Assembly (NCBI RefSeq): GCF_035497915.1
Contig: NZ_DATJCS010000012.1
Location: forward strand, 1 to 64,000
From: Serpens sp035497915
Lineage (GTDB): Bacteria > Pseudomonadota > Gammaproteobacteria > Pseudomonadales > Pseudomonadaceae
Direction: 5' to 3'
Length of the DNA: 64,000 nucleotides
The translations under genes were made by a program, and so were the position numbers. A model generated the notes under the pieces. The model was not told where the DNA came from and searched no databases. It saw only the letters and a program-made list of their open reading frames with translations. Positions 1 through 8,369 of this stretch are shown in pieces. Each line of letters begins with the position of its first letter. The stretch's first letter is position 1.

Positions 1-16
1 GTCCTGCGCTGACCCT

Positions 17-40
17 GTGGGAGCGAATTCATTCGCGAGC
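17..40. repeat. REP-like palindrome, family C
   Basis: A single imperfect palindrome starting GTGGGAGCGAATTC and closing with TTCGCGAGC. It overlaps the 3' end of the glycosyltransferase gene. The same motif recurs at 53238-53307 and 59721-59789, where it is paired with an inverted copy. The mate of this copy would lie left of the window. Confidence 0.6.
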
Positions 41-1063
41 GTCCGACGTCGGCCTGCACGCCGCCAGGAACTGCCGCGTGCAGGCCTCCCAGCTCATCGC
101 CTCGGCCTGGCGCCGGCAGGCCTCCGGCGACAATGCCAGCGCGCCCAGGCAGGCCTGCTGCAGATCCTCGTGCAGACAGCCGGTTTCGCCGTGACGCACC
201 ACGTCCAGCGGTCCGGTCACCGGGAAGGCCGCCACCGGCAGGCCGCAGGCCATGGCTTCCAGCATCACCAGGCCGAAGGTGTCGGTGCGGCTGGGAAACA
301 CGAACACGTCGCCGGCGGCGAGATAAGCCGCCAGTTCCTCGCCGAAGCGATAGCCGACGAAGTGGGCCTCGGCAAAGCGCGCCTGCAGCTCGCGGCGCGC
401 CGGGCCGTCGCCGATCACCAGCTTGCTGCCCGGCAACGACAGTTCCAGGAACGCCGGCAGGTTCTTTTCCACCGCCAGCCGCCCGGCATACACCCATAGC
501 GGGCGCGGCAGGTCCGTCGGCAGCTGCGCCGGCTGGCGGTCCTGCGGGCGGAACAGCTCGATGTCGACGCCGCGTCCCCAGCGCGCCAGGTGCGTGAAGC
601 CCCGCTCGCGCAGCAGGCGCTCCATGTGCTCGGTGGCCACCAGCGTGCGCTCCGCCGGGCGGTGGAAGCGGCGCATCAGTGCATAACCCAGGGCCAGCGG
701 TATGAAGGGGTAGCGGGCATGCACGTATTCCGGAAACTGCGTGTGGTACGAGCTGTTGAAGCGCAGGCCGCGCTGCAGGCAGTAGCGACGCGCCGCCCAG
801 CCCAGCGGACCTTCCGTGGCGATGTGGATATGGTCGGCTTGCAGCGCGTCGAGCAGGCGCCGCATGCGGCGATACGGCAGCAGCGCCAGGCGGATTTCCG
901 CGTAGCCGGGCAGCGCCACGCTGTGAAAGCGCTCCGGGCCGATGACCTCCACCTCATGCCCCATGGCGCGCAGGGCGTCGCGGGTGCGGCTGAGCGTGGT
1001 GACCACGCCATTGACCTGGGGCTGCCAGGCATCGGTGCAGATGACGATCTTCATGGCTGCCAT
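29..1063 (-). CDS. GT4-family glycosyltransferase (Agt-like candidate)
   Basis: Predicted cytosolic or membrane-associated GT-B glycosyltransferase of 344 residues. The N-terminus (KIVICTDAWQPQVNGVV) is the Rossmann entry typical of GT4 enzymes that glycosylate lipids. The nucleotide-sugar half carries GDGPARREL and the E-x7-E-like stretch around TDTFGLVMLEAMACG. The ATG at 1063 and one three codons in (MKIV) are both possible starts. The gene diverges from a PAP2 phosphatase, and the gap holds tandem PhoB half-sites facing it. Phosphate-starved Pseudomonas and rhizobia make glycolipids with Agt-type GT4 enzymes that replace phospholipids, so a role in lipid remodelling under low phosphate is a reasonable inference. 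The sugar and acceptor cannot be read from sequence, and a mannosyltransferase role is also possible. Confidence 0.85.
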   Translation of the reverse strand: MAAMKIVICTDAWQPQVNGVVTTLSRTRDALRAMGHEVEVIGPERFHSVALPGYAEIRLALLPYRRMRRLLDALQADHIHIATEGPLGWAARRYCLQRGLRFNSSYHTQFPEYVHARYPFIPLALGYALMRRFHRPAERTLVATEHMERLLRERGFTHLARWGRGVDIELFRPQDRQPAQLPTDLPRPLWVYAGRLAVEKNLPAFLELSLPGSKLVIGDGPARRELQARFAEAHFVGYRFGEELAAYLAAGDVFVFPSRTDTFGLVMLEAMACGLPVAAFPVTGPLDVVRHGETGCLHEDLQQACLGALALSPEACRRQAEAMSWEACTRQFLAACRPTSDARE

Positions 1064-1088
1064 TGGGCATCATCGGCCTTAAGCCTGC

Positions 1089-1117
1089 GTGACAGGTGCA
1101 TGACGTTTCGATGACGG
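1089..1117 (-). promoter_or_regulatory. Candidate triple Pho box facing the glycosyltransferase
   Basis: Read on the minus strand there are three 7-mers in exact 11-bp register: CCGTCAT, ACGTCAT and CTGTCAC, each separated by four bases. The PhoB half-site consensus is CTGTCAT/C with the same 11-bp repeat, so two of the three match at six or more positions. The last half-site ends 25 bp before the ATG at 1063, a suitable place for an activator replacing a -35 element. No strong -10 hexamer is seen. Confidence 0.6.
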
Positions 1118-1122
1118 CGGGG

Positions 1123-1140
1123 CGGTCATCGAACTGCCAC
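1123..1140 (+). promoter_or_regulatory. Candidate Pho box facing the PAP2 gene
   Basis: CGGTCAT-CGAA-CTGCCAC matches the Pho box consensus CTGTCAT-N4-CTGTCAC at 6/7 and 6/7 positions. A weak -10-like CACAGT follows eight bases downstream, at 1149-1154. The site faces the PAP2 phosphatase and lies next to the minus-strand Pho half-sites, so both divergent genes may share PhoB control. Confidence 0.5.
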
Positions 1141-1185
1141 GAGAGATTCACAGTGTTGTCGAACGCGCCGCCTAGTCTGCCAGAC

Positions 1186-1740
1186 ATGGACAAGATCACG
1201 CTGAAGACGGAAGACCTGACCCTGCCGGTCCTGGCGCGCCTGGGACGGCTGGAATATCGACTCTGCATCAACATCAACCGCCTCTCGCGGCGGCAGGCCA
1301 TGCACCGGCTGTTCCGCACGGTCAGTCGGCTGGGTGACGGGGTGTTCTGGTACTGCCTGATGGCGGCGCTGGCCCTGTTCGCCGGCGAGGCGGGGCGCGA
1401 GGCGGCCCTGCGCATGGGTATCGCCGGGCTGGGTGGCCTGCTGATCTACCGGCAGCTCAAGCATCGCCTGGTGCGCGAACGGCCCTTCATCACCTTCCAG
1501 GACATCCGTTGCGGCTGCCCGCCGCTGGACCGCTTCAGCTTTCCGTCCGGGCATACGCTGCACGCGGTGTCCTTCACTACTCTGGCGCTGGCCTACTTTC
1601 CGCAGCTGGCGGTGCTGCTGGTGCCCTTCGCCGCACTGGTGGCGCTGTCGCGGCCGGTGCTGGGGCTGCACTACCCGAGCGATGTGCTGTGCGGCGCGCT
1701 GATCGGCTACAGCATCGCGCAGCTGGTGCTGATGGTCTGA
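1186..1740 (+). CDS. PAP2-family membrane phosphatase
   Basis: Integral membrane acid phosphatase/phosphotransferase of the PAP2 superfamily, 184 residues, with about five hydrophobic segments. All three signature motifs are present: K92-x6-R99-P100, PSGH at 120-123 and S155-R156-x5-H162-x3-D166. These residues form the vanadium-haloperoxidase-like active site. Family members remove phosphate from phosphatidic acid, undecaprenyl pyrophosphate or lipid A; the substrate here is not determined. The ATG at 1186 fits the family N-terminus; the frame stays open to 1096, but that extension would cover the Pho-box region. The divergent glycosyltransferase and shared Pho-like operators suggest a role in membrane-lipid turnover, perhaps making diacylglycerol for glycosylation (inference). 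Confidence 0.85.
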   Translation: MDKITLKTEDLTLPVLARLGRLEYRLCININRLSRRQAMHRLFRTVSRLGDGVFWYCLMAALALFAGEAGREAALRMGIAGLGGLLIYRQLKHRLVRERPFITFQDIRCGCPPLDRFSFPSGHTLHAVSFTTLALAYFPQLAVLLVPFAALVALSRPVLGLHYPSDVLCGALIGYSIAQLVLMV

Positions 1741-1744
1741 AGGG

Positions 1745-1815
1745 CATCGCGGCTGAAGCCGTTCCTACAAAAGTGGCGTGTGCCCGAACCTGTAGGAGCG
1801 GCTTCAGTCGCGAGC
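1745..1815. repeat. REP doublet, family A
   Basis: An inverted pair: CATCGCGGCTGAAGCCGTTC on the left and TGTAGGAGCGGCTTCAGTCG on the right. It sits immediately after the PAP2 stop codon. The same family recurs at 11516, 20565, 21847, 27198 and 29509. Confidence 0.8.
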
Positions 1816-1862
1816 TTTTTGCGTCGGCCTGCACGAAAGCGCCCTGGTTTTCCGCAGGCATG

Positions 1863-1899
1863 AAAAAACGGGAAGCTCCTTGCGGAGCTTCCCGTTTTT
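1863..1899 (-). terminator. Rho-independent terminator of the tRNA operon
   Basis: A perfect 11-bp stem (CGGGAAGCTCC / GGAGCTTCCCG) with a 4-nt loop is flanked by A-runs and T-runs on both sides, so it can work in both directions. On the minus strand it ends the tRNA-Asn-Pro-Lys transcript. Confidence 0.85.
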
Positions 1900-1921
1900 C
1901 TGGCTTCGATGAAGCCTTGTG

Positions 1922-1996
1922 TGGTGGGTCGTGTAGGGGTCGAACCTACGACCAATTGGTTAAAAGCCAACTGCTCTACCACTGAGCTAACGACCC
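1922..1996 (-). tRNA. tRNA-Lys (TTT)
   Basis: Minus-strand cloverleaf beginning GGGTCGTTAGCTC, with anticodon loop CTTTTAA, T-arm GGTTCGAACC and an encoded CCA end. The anticodon TTT reads lysine codons AAA/AAG. Third gene of the tRNA operon. Confidence 0.95.
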
Positions 1997-2002
1997 AAAA
2001 TA

Positions 2003-2079
2003 TGGTCGGGGTAGGGGGATTCGAACTCCCGACATCCTGCTCCCAAAGCAGGCGCGCTACCGGGCTGCGCTATACCCCG
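2003..2079 (-). tRNA. tRNA-Pro (TGG)
   Basis: Minus-strand cloverleaf beginning CGGGGTATAGCGCAG, with anticodon stem CCTGC/GCAGG around loop TTTGGGA, T-loop GTTCGAATC and an encoded CCA end. The anticodon TGG decodes proline. It lies 6 bp from tRNA-Lys. Confidence 0.95.
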
Positions 2080-2088
2080 GCTGGAAGT

Positions 2089-2164
2089 TGGCTCCGCGAC
2101 CTGGACTCGAACCAGGGACCCAATGATTAACAGTCATTTGCTCTACCGACTGAGCTATCGCGGA
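2089..2164 (-). tRNA. tRNA-Asn (GTT)
   Basis: Minus-strand cloverleaf beginning TCCGCGATAGCTCAG, with anticodon loop CTGTTAA, T-loop GTTCGAGTC and an encoded CCA end. The anticodon GTT decodes asparagine. First gene of the tRNA operon. Confidence 0.95.
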
Positions 2165-2224
2165 ACTTCGGTACTTCCAACTGCAACTTCCAGTAAAACC
2201 GGAAACCCCGTTGCAGTGGCGCGC

Positions 2225-2252
2225 ATTTTACGCAGCGAGATTTCGCTGTCAA
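2225..2252 (-). promoter_or_regulatory. Sigma-70 promoter of the tRNA operon
   Basis: On the minus strand a perfect -35 TTGACA (2252-2247) is followed by a 16-bp spacer and the -10 hexamer TAAAAT (2230-2225). Transcription would start near 2218, about 55 bp before tRNA-Asn. This is the strongest consensus promoter seen in the window, as expected for stable RNA genes. Confidence 0.85.
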
Positions 2253-2352
2253 CACATGCGGCGGATTTTTTTTCCGACAGGGGCAAGAAAATTCATTTAT
2301 CGCTCAAAGGCTTAGCGTTTGAGCGCGGGAAAGGGCCCGCCGCAGGGCGCCA

Positions 2353-5300
2353 TCAGCCGGCCACCGCGAAGCGCCCGTCCAGCCGGCTGTGGCCCAGGCC
2401 GACGCCCTTGTCGACGCGGATCTGCACCGGGATGCGCTCCTTGAGTGCCTCGACGTGACTGATCACGCCGATCATCTTGCCGCTGGCGTTGAGCTGGTCG
2501 AGCGCGTCGAGGGCCACCTCCAGGGTTTCGCCGTCCAGGGTGCCGAAGCCTTCGTCGAGGAACAGCGAGTCGATGCGCGTGTGCTGGCTGACCAGGTCCG
2601 ACAGGGCCAGGGCCAGCGCCAGGCTGACCAGAAAGCTTTCGCCGCCGGACAGGGTGCGCGTGTCGCGGGCGATATCGCCCTGCCAGGTGTCCAGCACGTC
2701 GAGTTCCAGGTCGCCGCCCTTGCGGCGGGCGAGCTGATAGCGGGCATGCAGGCGCAGCAACTGACGGTTGGCCAGATGCACCAGATGATCCAGCGTCAGC
2801 CCCTGAGCGAACTTGCGGTAACGGGTGCCGTCGGCGGAACCGATCAGGCTGGCCAGGTGCTGCCAGAGGTCGCTGTGCGCCTGTTGCTGTTCGATCTGCG
2901 CCCGTAGCGCCTGCTGGCTCTGGCGGCGCTGCGCATCGCCCTGCAGCGTGGCGCGCAACTCGCCCTGGCGCAGACCGATCTGGCGCAGCTCGGCGTCCAG
3001 CTCCGCCAGGCGCGCGGCCAGCGTGTCGGCGTCCTGTTCGGTCAGCGGGTGGGCAAGCAGCTGTTCCAGCGTCTGCCGGGCGGACTGGTACAGCGCGGCT
3101 GCCTCGGTCAGCGCGGTGTCCAGTTGCTGCTTGCGCGCCTGCAACGTCTGGCGCTCGGCCAGCGGCAGGCAGGCGGCGAGATAGTCCGCTTCGTTGCCGA
3201 GCGGGCTGTCGCGCAGCGCGGCTTCCCAGTGCGCCTGGCGTTCCGCCAGTTGCTGCGTCTGCTGTTCGCGGCGCTCGCCGAGGCTGCGCCGCTGGCCGGC
3301 CAGTTGCAGCAGGGCGCGTTCCGCTTCTTCGAGCTGCTGATCTGCGGTGGCCAGCAGGACGTCGCACGCGCCGCTCGGCGCATCGAAGCGCGGCTGCTCG
3401 GCGGCCTGCCAGCGCTCCAGCCAGCGCTGGGCCACGGCCGCCGCATGGTCCAGGCGATGCTCCTGCTCGCGTAATTCATCGCGCAGGCTCTGTTGTTGCG
3501 CCTCGGCCTGCTGCCATTGCCGGGCGTCGTGCTCGCGCGCGGCCAGCCAGGCGGCGGTGTCGTCGGGCATGGCATAACCGAGGGTGGTCAGTTCGTCGCG
3601 CAGCGCCTGCTGCACGTCCCGCAGGCGCGCCAGCAGCCGCTGCTGTTCGCCGTCCAGCTCGCCCAGCGCCTGGGTATCGGCCTGCCGATCCTTGTCGATC
3701 AGCTGCAGCTGCTGGCGCTGTTCGCCGTCCTGCTGGGCGAGGGCGAAGACCCGCTGCTGCGCCTCGCCCAGGGCTTTCTTCAGCGCCTCCAGTTCGGACT
3801 GCCGCTGCTGCGTAGCCGCTTGCTCGGCGAGTAGACGGGTGTGTTCGCCCTGCAGGTCCAGCGGTTCGCTCAGCCCTAATTGGATGAGCAGTTGGCCGAT
3901 GCTGGCGCCCAATTGTTCATGTTGTGCCTGGGCGGCCTGCAGCTGGTGGTGGATTTCCTCCAGCTCGCCTTCCACCCGGGCCTTTTCGGCGTTCAGGGTC
4001 TGGCCGCGCAGGGTCAGTTGCTCCTGTTCGGCCTTGAGCTCCGTCAGCGCCTGCTGGGTGCTGGCAATATCCAGCGGATCGTAATGCCCGGCGGCGGGGT
4101 GCTCGCAGGCGCCGCACACCGGGCAGGGCGAACCGGGCAGCAGTTCGGCGCGGGCCTGCAGCAGATGCTCCTGTTGCAGCAGGCGCTCCTTGTCGTCGAC
4201 CTGGCTTTTCACCCGGCGGTACAGATCGCGCAGGGCGGTCAGCTCGGTCTGCCGAGTGGCCTGCACGGCCTCGGCCTTTTCCTTGCGCGTGCCGTGTTTG
4301 TGCAGCAGCGTGGCTTGCTGTTGGCGCTGGTCGAGCAACTGCTGCAACTGTTCCAGATGGCCCTTGCGCTGCAACAGCGTCTGCCAATGGCTGCGCCAAC
4401 CGGCTTCGTCGCGCTCGCCGAGCAGGGCCTGATGCTGTTGTTCGCGCTGCGCGAGCTGAGTCCGGGCCGTTTCCAGCTCCGCCTGGGCGACCTGCAACTG
4501 CTGCTCGGCCTGCTCACGGCGCTGGGCATGCGCGGCCAGGCGCTGCTGGATGGCCTGCCGACGCCTGTCCAGTTGCACCAGATCGCTGTCGAGCTGCTCG
4601 CACTCGGCGAAACGCAGCTTCCAGCCGCCCAGCTGGCCGGCGATCAGCGCATGGCCCGCGGTTTCCTTGAGGCGCAGTTCCAGTGCGATGCTGCGTTCTT
4701 CCAGGGCGGTCAGCGCCGTGTGCGCCTGGCTGCGTTGCTGCTCGCTGGCCCAGTGGCCGTGCCACAGCGCCTGCTGGCGAGCCTGTTGGTGTTGGTGCTG
4801 TTCGTCTTGCAGGCGCTGCAGGCTGGATTCGGTGGCCAGCAAGGCCTGTTCGGCCTGGAGGCGCGCGTCGAAGACCGGGCGCAACTGTTCGGCCGGTTCG
4901 CTGGCGGCCAGGCGCTGCAGATCGGCGGCGGCCTGTTCCAGTTGCGCACGGGCGGCCTGTTCGCGGGCTTGCGCGCTGCTCAGTTGGCTCTGGGCCTGGT
5001 CGCGCTGCTGCAGCCACTGTTGCTGGGCACGCAGCACCTGCTGTTCCTCGCGCCGGGCGGTTTCGTCGCTGGCCAGGCTGGCGGCCTCGGCCTCCAGTGC
5101 GGCGCGCGCCGCCTCGTCGAGCAGTTCCACCGCCTCGGCGCGTTCCTGCAGCCGTTCCAGCACGTCCTTCTGCTCCCGGGCGCGCTGGAACACCTGCATG
5201 GAGATCTGCCCGTAGATCTCGGTGCCAGTCAGCTGCTCCAGCAGTTCCGCGCGTTCGGCGGCCTTGGCGTTGAGGAAGGCGGCGAAGCCGCCCTGGGCCA

Positions 5301-5754
5301 GCATCATCGAGCGGGTGAAGCGCGCGTAGTCCAGGCCGGTGAGCTGTTCGACCAGGCCCAGCTTGTCGCCGAGTTTCTCGGCCAGGAGGGTGCCATCGGC
5401 CTTGGCCAACTCGCCCTTGGGCTGCTGCAGGGCGCCGTCCACCTTGTCGCGGGCGCGGCGCTGGCTCCAGAAGGCCCGGTAGCGTTCGCCGCGCGCCTCG
5501 AATTCCACCTCGGCCAGGCAGTCGGCGGTGTGGCGGGTCATCAGCTCGTTGCCGCCGGCGCTGACCGTGTCCATGCGCGGCGTGCGGTGGTAGAGCGCCA
5601 GGCAGATGGCGTCCAGCAGGGTGGTCTTGCCCGCCCCGGTGGGCCCGGTGATGGCGAACAGGCCGTTGTCCTTGAACGGCTCGGAAGTGAAGTCGATTTT
5701 CCACTCGCCCTTCAGCGAGTTCAGGTTCTTCAGGCGCAGGGTGAGGATTCTCAT
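2353..5754 (-). CDS. sbcC: SbcC exonuclease subunit (Rad50-like ATPase)
   Basis: ATPase subunit of the SbcCD nuclease, which opens hairpins and trims protein-blocked or palindromic double-strand ends. It has 1133 residues, a normal length. Walker A GPTGAGKT lies at about 37-44, followed by two very long Gln/Glu/Arg-rich coiled-coil arms. The zinc-hook CPVC near residue 544 joins two molecules. The ABC signature LSGGES is at about 1035 and Walker B SLFLDEGFGTLD at about 1060. The start codon overlaps the sbcD stop in an ATGA, so the two are translationally coupled. A palindrome-cutting enzyme is relevant in a chromosome with this many inverted REP pairs, though that link is inference. Confidence 0.97.
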   Translation of the reverse strand: MRILTLRLKNLNSLKGEWKIDFTSEPFKDNGLFAITGPTGAGKTTLLDAICLALYHRTPRMDTVSAGGNELMTRHTADCLAEVEFEARGERYRAFWSQRRARDKVDGALQQPKGELAKADGTLLAEKLGDKLGLVEQLTGLDYARFTRSMMLAQGGFAAFLNAKAAERAELLEQLTGTEIYGQISMQVFQRAREQKDVLERLQERAEAVELLDEAARAALEAEAASLASDETARREEQQVLRAQQQWLQQRDQAQSQLSSAQAREQAARAQLEQAAADLQRLAASEPAEQLRPVFDARLQAEQALLATESSLQRLQDEQHQHQQARQQALWHGHWASEQQRSQAHTALTALEERSIALELRLKETAGHALIAGQLGGWKLRFAECEQLDSDLVQLDRRRQAIQQRLAAHAQRREQAEQQLQVAQAELETARTQLAQREQQHQALLGERDEAGWRSHWQTLLQRKGHLEQLQQLLDQRQQQATLLHKHGTRKEKAEAVQATRQTELTALRDLYRRVKSQVDDKERLLQQEHLLQARAELLPGSPCPVCGACEHPAAGHYDPLDIASTQQALTELKAEQEQLTLRGQTLNAEKARVEGELEEIHHQLQAAQAQHEQLGASIGQLLIQLGLSEPLDLQGEHTRLLAEQAATQQRQSELEALKKALGEAQQRVFALAQQDGEQRQQLQLIDKDRQADTQALGELDGEQQRLLARLRDVQQALRDELTTLGYAMPDDTAAWLAAREHDARQWQQAEAQQQSLRDELREQEHRLDHAAAVAQRWLERWQAAEQPRFDAPSGACDVLLATADQQLEEAERALLQLAGQRRSLGERREQQTQQLAERQAHWEAALRDSPLGNEADYLAACLPLAERQTLQARKQQLDTALTEAAALYQSARQTLEQLLAHPLTEQDADTLAARLAELDAELRQIGLRQGELRATLQGDAQRRQSQQALRAQIEQQQAHSDLWQHLASLIGSADGTRYRKFAQGLTLDHLVHLANRQLLRLHARYQLARRKGGDLELDVLDTWQGDIARDTRTLSGGESFLVSLALALALSDLVSQHTRIDSLFLDEGFGTLDGETLEVALDALDQLNASGKMIGVISHVEALKERIPVQIRVDKGVGLGHSRLDGRFAVAG

Positions 5755-6974
5755 GCCGGCACCTCCTGCAGGTCGGCCAGCACCTGCTGGTGCAGCTGGG
5801 TCAGGCGCTCGCGCAGCGCGTCATCGAGGGTTTCCTGCTCCAGGCGGCGCTGGAACACCTGTAGCGGGTCGATCTCGTCCAGGGTCTCCCGGCTGTCGCT
5901 GAGCAGCGCGGCGCTGGCGCCGTTGCGTTCGCGGCGGATGCGCAGCACTTCCACCGGCAGGTCCCGGGTGAGCTCGGCCAGTCGTGCGCCCAGGTCGCTC
6001 AGGTAGTCATCGCTGACCACCTGCACTTCCAGCCAGGCCGGGCACTCCGGCGTGCCCGCGGCGGCGGCCTCGGGCAGTTGTTGGGCAATCTGTTCCAGCG
6101 TGCCGCGCAGGCTCAGCAGCGGCTGGAAGCGCGGCACCGGCAGCGGGGTGATGCCGCATAGGCCGATGCGGTCCAGGTCCACCAGCAGCACTTCCTTCCG
6201 CTGGCTGGCCTCGTCGAAGGACAGCGGAATCGGCGAGCCGCTGTAGCGGATATGTTCCTGGCCGCCGACCTTCTGCGGACGATGGATATGCCCCAGGGCG
6301 ATGTAGTCCGCGTCCGGGAAGTCGCGGGTGGGAAAGGCTTCCAGGCTGCCGACGTAGATCTCGCGCACCGATTCGCTGGCGCTGGCGCCCACGGTGGTCA
6401 GATGGCCGCTGGCGACGATCGGCAGCGCGCCGTGTTTGCGGCGCAAGCTCACGGCCTGGGCGTGGCACTGCCGGTAGTGCTCGGCGATGGCGTCCTGCAG
6501 GGAGCGCTGCTTGTCCTCGGCGCTCTGCCCGGCCTCGCTGCGCAGCAGGTCGCGGGCGCGCAGGAAGGGAATCGCGCAGAGCAGCGCGCCCGGCTCGCCG
6601 TCGCGGGTGGGTAGCAGCAGCACCTGATCGGCGGGATTCTCCATCGCTGCCGGCACCACCCAGGTGTCCAGGCAGGCCAGCAGCTCGCGGGACTCGCCGA
6701 GCATGGCCACCGAATCATGGTTGCCGCCCAGCACCACCAGCCGCGCGCCGGTGTCGCGCAGCGCCACCACGAAGCGGTTGTACTGCTCGCGGGCATAGCT
6801 GGGCGGTGCGCCGGTGTCGAAGATGTCGCCGGCGATCAGCACCACGTCCACCGCGTGCAGGCGCACCTGTTCCAGCAGCCAGGCGCAGAAGGCCTGGTGT
6901 TCGGCCTGGCGGCTCTTGCCCATGAAGTGCTGGCCGAGATGCCAGTCGGAGGTGTGCAGCAGACGCAGACTCAT
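5751..6974 (-). CDS. sbcD: SbcD exonuclease subunit (Mre11-like)
   Basis: Metallophosphoesterase subunit that provides the Mn-dependent nuclease activity of SbcCD. 407 residues. Metal-binding motifs appear in order: HTSDWHLG at 7-14, AGDIFD at 48-53, GGNHD at 83-87 and ALGHIHRP further on. The frame stays open far upstream because of antisense codon bias, but the ATG at 6974 gives the canonical MSLRLLHTSDWHLG N-terminus. It overlaps sbcC by 4 bp and is transcribed divergently from yjeH. Confidence 0.97.
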   Translation of the reverse strand: MSLRLLHTSDWHLGQHFMGKSRQAEHQAFCAWLLEQVRLHAVDVVLIAGDIFDTGAPPSYAREQYNRFVVALRDTGARLVVLGGNHDSVAMLGESRELLACLDTWVVPAAMENPADQVLLLPTRDGEPGALLCAIPFLRARDLLRSEAGQSAEDKQRSLQDAIAEHYRQCHAQAVSLRRKHGALPIVASGHLTTVGASASESVREIYVGSLEAFPTRDFPDADYIALGHIHRPQKVGGQEHIRYSGSPIPLSFDEASQRKEVLLVDLDRIGLCGITPLPVPRFQPLLSLRGTLEQIAQQLPEAAAAGTPECPAWLEVQVVSDDYLSDLGARLAELTRDLPVEVLRIRRERNGASAALLSDSRETLDEIDPLQVFQRRLEQETLDDALRERLTQLHQQVLADLQEVPA

Positions 6975-7058
6975 ACGGGTGTCGGGCTCCAGAAGCGGGT
7001 GGAGAAGCGGTCGCGGGCGTATCATGGCGACCCTTTCGAATGGGCGCGAGCATACCCG

Positions 7059-8321
7059 ATGAGTCGTTTGAACAAGGAACTGGGGCTGGGGCAGGGCGTC
7101 GCGCTGCTCAGCACCTCGCTGCTGGGCACCGGCATCTTCGTGGTGCCGGCGCTGGCCGCCAGCGCCGCCGGTTCCGTTTCGCTGTGGGCCTGGCTGATCC
7201 TCATCGCCCTGGTGCTGCCGGTGGCCTTCACCTTTGCCCAGCTGGGCCGGCGCTTTCCCCATGCCGGCGGCGCGCCGCACCTGATCGGCCTGGCCTTCGG
7301 CGCGCGCAGCGAGCGGCTGATCGCGCTGCTGTTCCTGGCCGTGCTGCCGGTCGGTTTGCCGGCGGCGCTGAACATCGCCACCGGCTTCTGGCAGGCGGTG
7401 CTGCCGCTCGGTGCGGGCGAGGTGCTGCTGATCCAGCTGGCCACCCTCGGCGCCATGCTGCTGCTCGGCCAGCGACCGCCGCGCGCCTCCAGCCTGGTGC
7501 AGGGGCTGATCGCCGTGGCGATCATCGGCGCGGTGGCGCTGATCTGGTGGGCCGGCGAGCTGCCGCGCGCCAGCCAGCCACTGCTGCCAACCAGCGGCGC
7601 GGACTGGTCGCGCCTGCCGGCGGCCCTCGGGGTGATGTTCTGGTGCTTCGTCGGCATCGAGGCGTTCACCCATCTGGGCGAGGAGTTCCGCAATCCCCGC
7701 CGTGATTTCCCGCTGGCGCTCTTGCTCGGCGTACTGCTGGCCGGGCTGGTGTACTGGGCCTTCTCGGTGGCGGTGCTGAGCTTTGGCGTATACGGCGACG
7801 CGCAGCGCGACGCCACCGCCTTGCCGCAACTGATGGACCAGCTGTTCGGCGAGCGCAGCCGCTGGCTGGTGGCGCTGCTCGGCTACCTGGCCTGCTTCGC
7901 CTCGATCAACGTCTATGTGCAGGGCTTCGCCCGGCTGATCTGGAGCCTGGCCGACGAGGGCAAGCTGCCGGCACGCCTGGCCGGGCGCAACCGGCATGGC
8001 GTGCCGGGTCCGGCGCTGCTGCTGGTGGTGGCGGTGTGCGCGTTGTGCGCCGCGCTGGCCCAGGCGCTGCAGCTGTCGGTGGACGATCTGATCCGCTACG
8101 CCAACGGCAACTTCATCATCGTCTACCTGCTCAGCATGGCCGCCGGGGTCCTGCTGCTGCGCGGGCTCTGGCGCGGAGTCGCCGCGCTGGCGACGCTGCT
8201 CTGCTTGCTGGTGCTGCTGGCGCTCGGCTGGGATGCGCTGTACGCGCTCGGCCTGCTGGCGGTGCTGACGCTGATCGCCCTCTGGCGCGAGCGGCGCGCC
8301 CGGCGGTTCTCGCGCGGCTAA
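7059..8321 (+). CDS. yjeH: YjeH-type amino-acid exporter (APC superfamily)
   Basis: Inner-membrane APC-superfamily permease of 420 residues with about 11-12 hydrophobic helices. It closely resembles E. coli YjeH, an exporter of methionine and branched-chain amino acids, with the shared N-terminus LGLGQGVALLSTSLLGTG, the HLGEEFRNPRRDFP loop and GYLACFASINVYVQ. The start at 7059 matches the YjeH N-terminus; an upstream open extension is rejected because it runs through sbcD. The TAXI protein gene follows after 48 bp and may be co-transcribed. Export of excess amino acids is the likely role; the exact substrate is inferred from homology. Confidence 0.88.
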   Translation: MSRLNKELGLGQGVALLSTSLLGTGIFVVPALAASAAGSVSLWAWLILIALVLPVAFTFAQLGRRFPHAGGAPHLIGLAFGARSERLIALLFLAVLPVGLPAALNIATGFWQAVLPLGAGEVLLIQLATLGAMLLLGQRPPRASSLVQGLIAVAIIGAVALIWWAGELPRASQPLLPTSGADWSRLPAALGVMFWCFVGIEAFTHLGEEFRNPRRDFPLALLLGVLLAGLVYWAFSVAVLSFGVYGDAQRDATALPQLMDQLFGERSRWLVALLGYLACFASINVYVQGFARLIWSLADEGKLPARLAGRNRHGVPGPALLLVVAVCALCAALAQALQLSVDDLIRYANGNFIIVYLLSMAAGVLLLRGLWRGVAALATLLCLLVLLALGWDALYALGLLAVLTLIALWRERRARRFSRG

Positions 8322-8369
8322 GAGCGCAGCGGCTATCCTCTGCCGCCGAAACCGCTTCGGAAATCTGCC

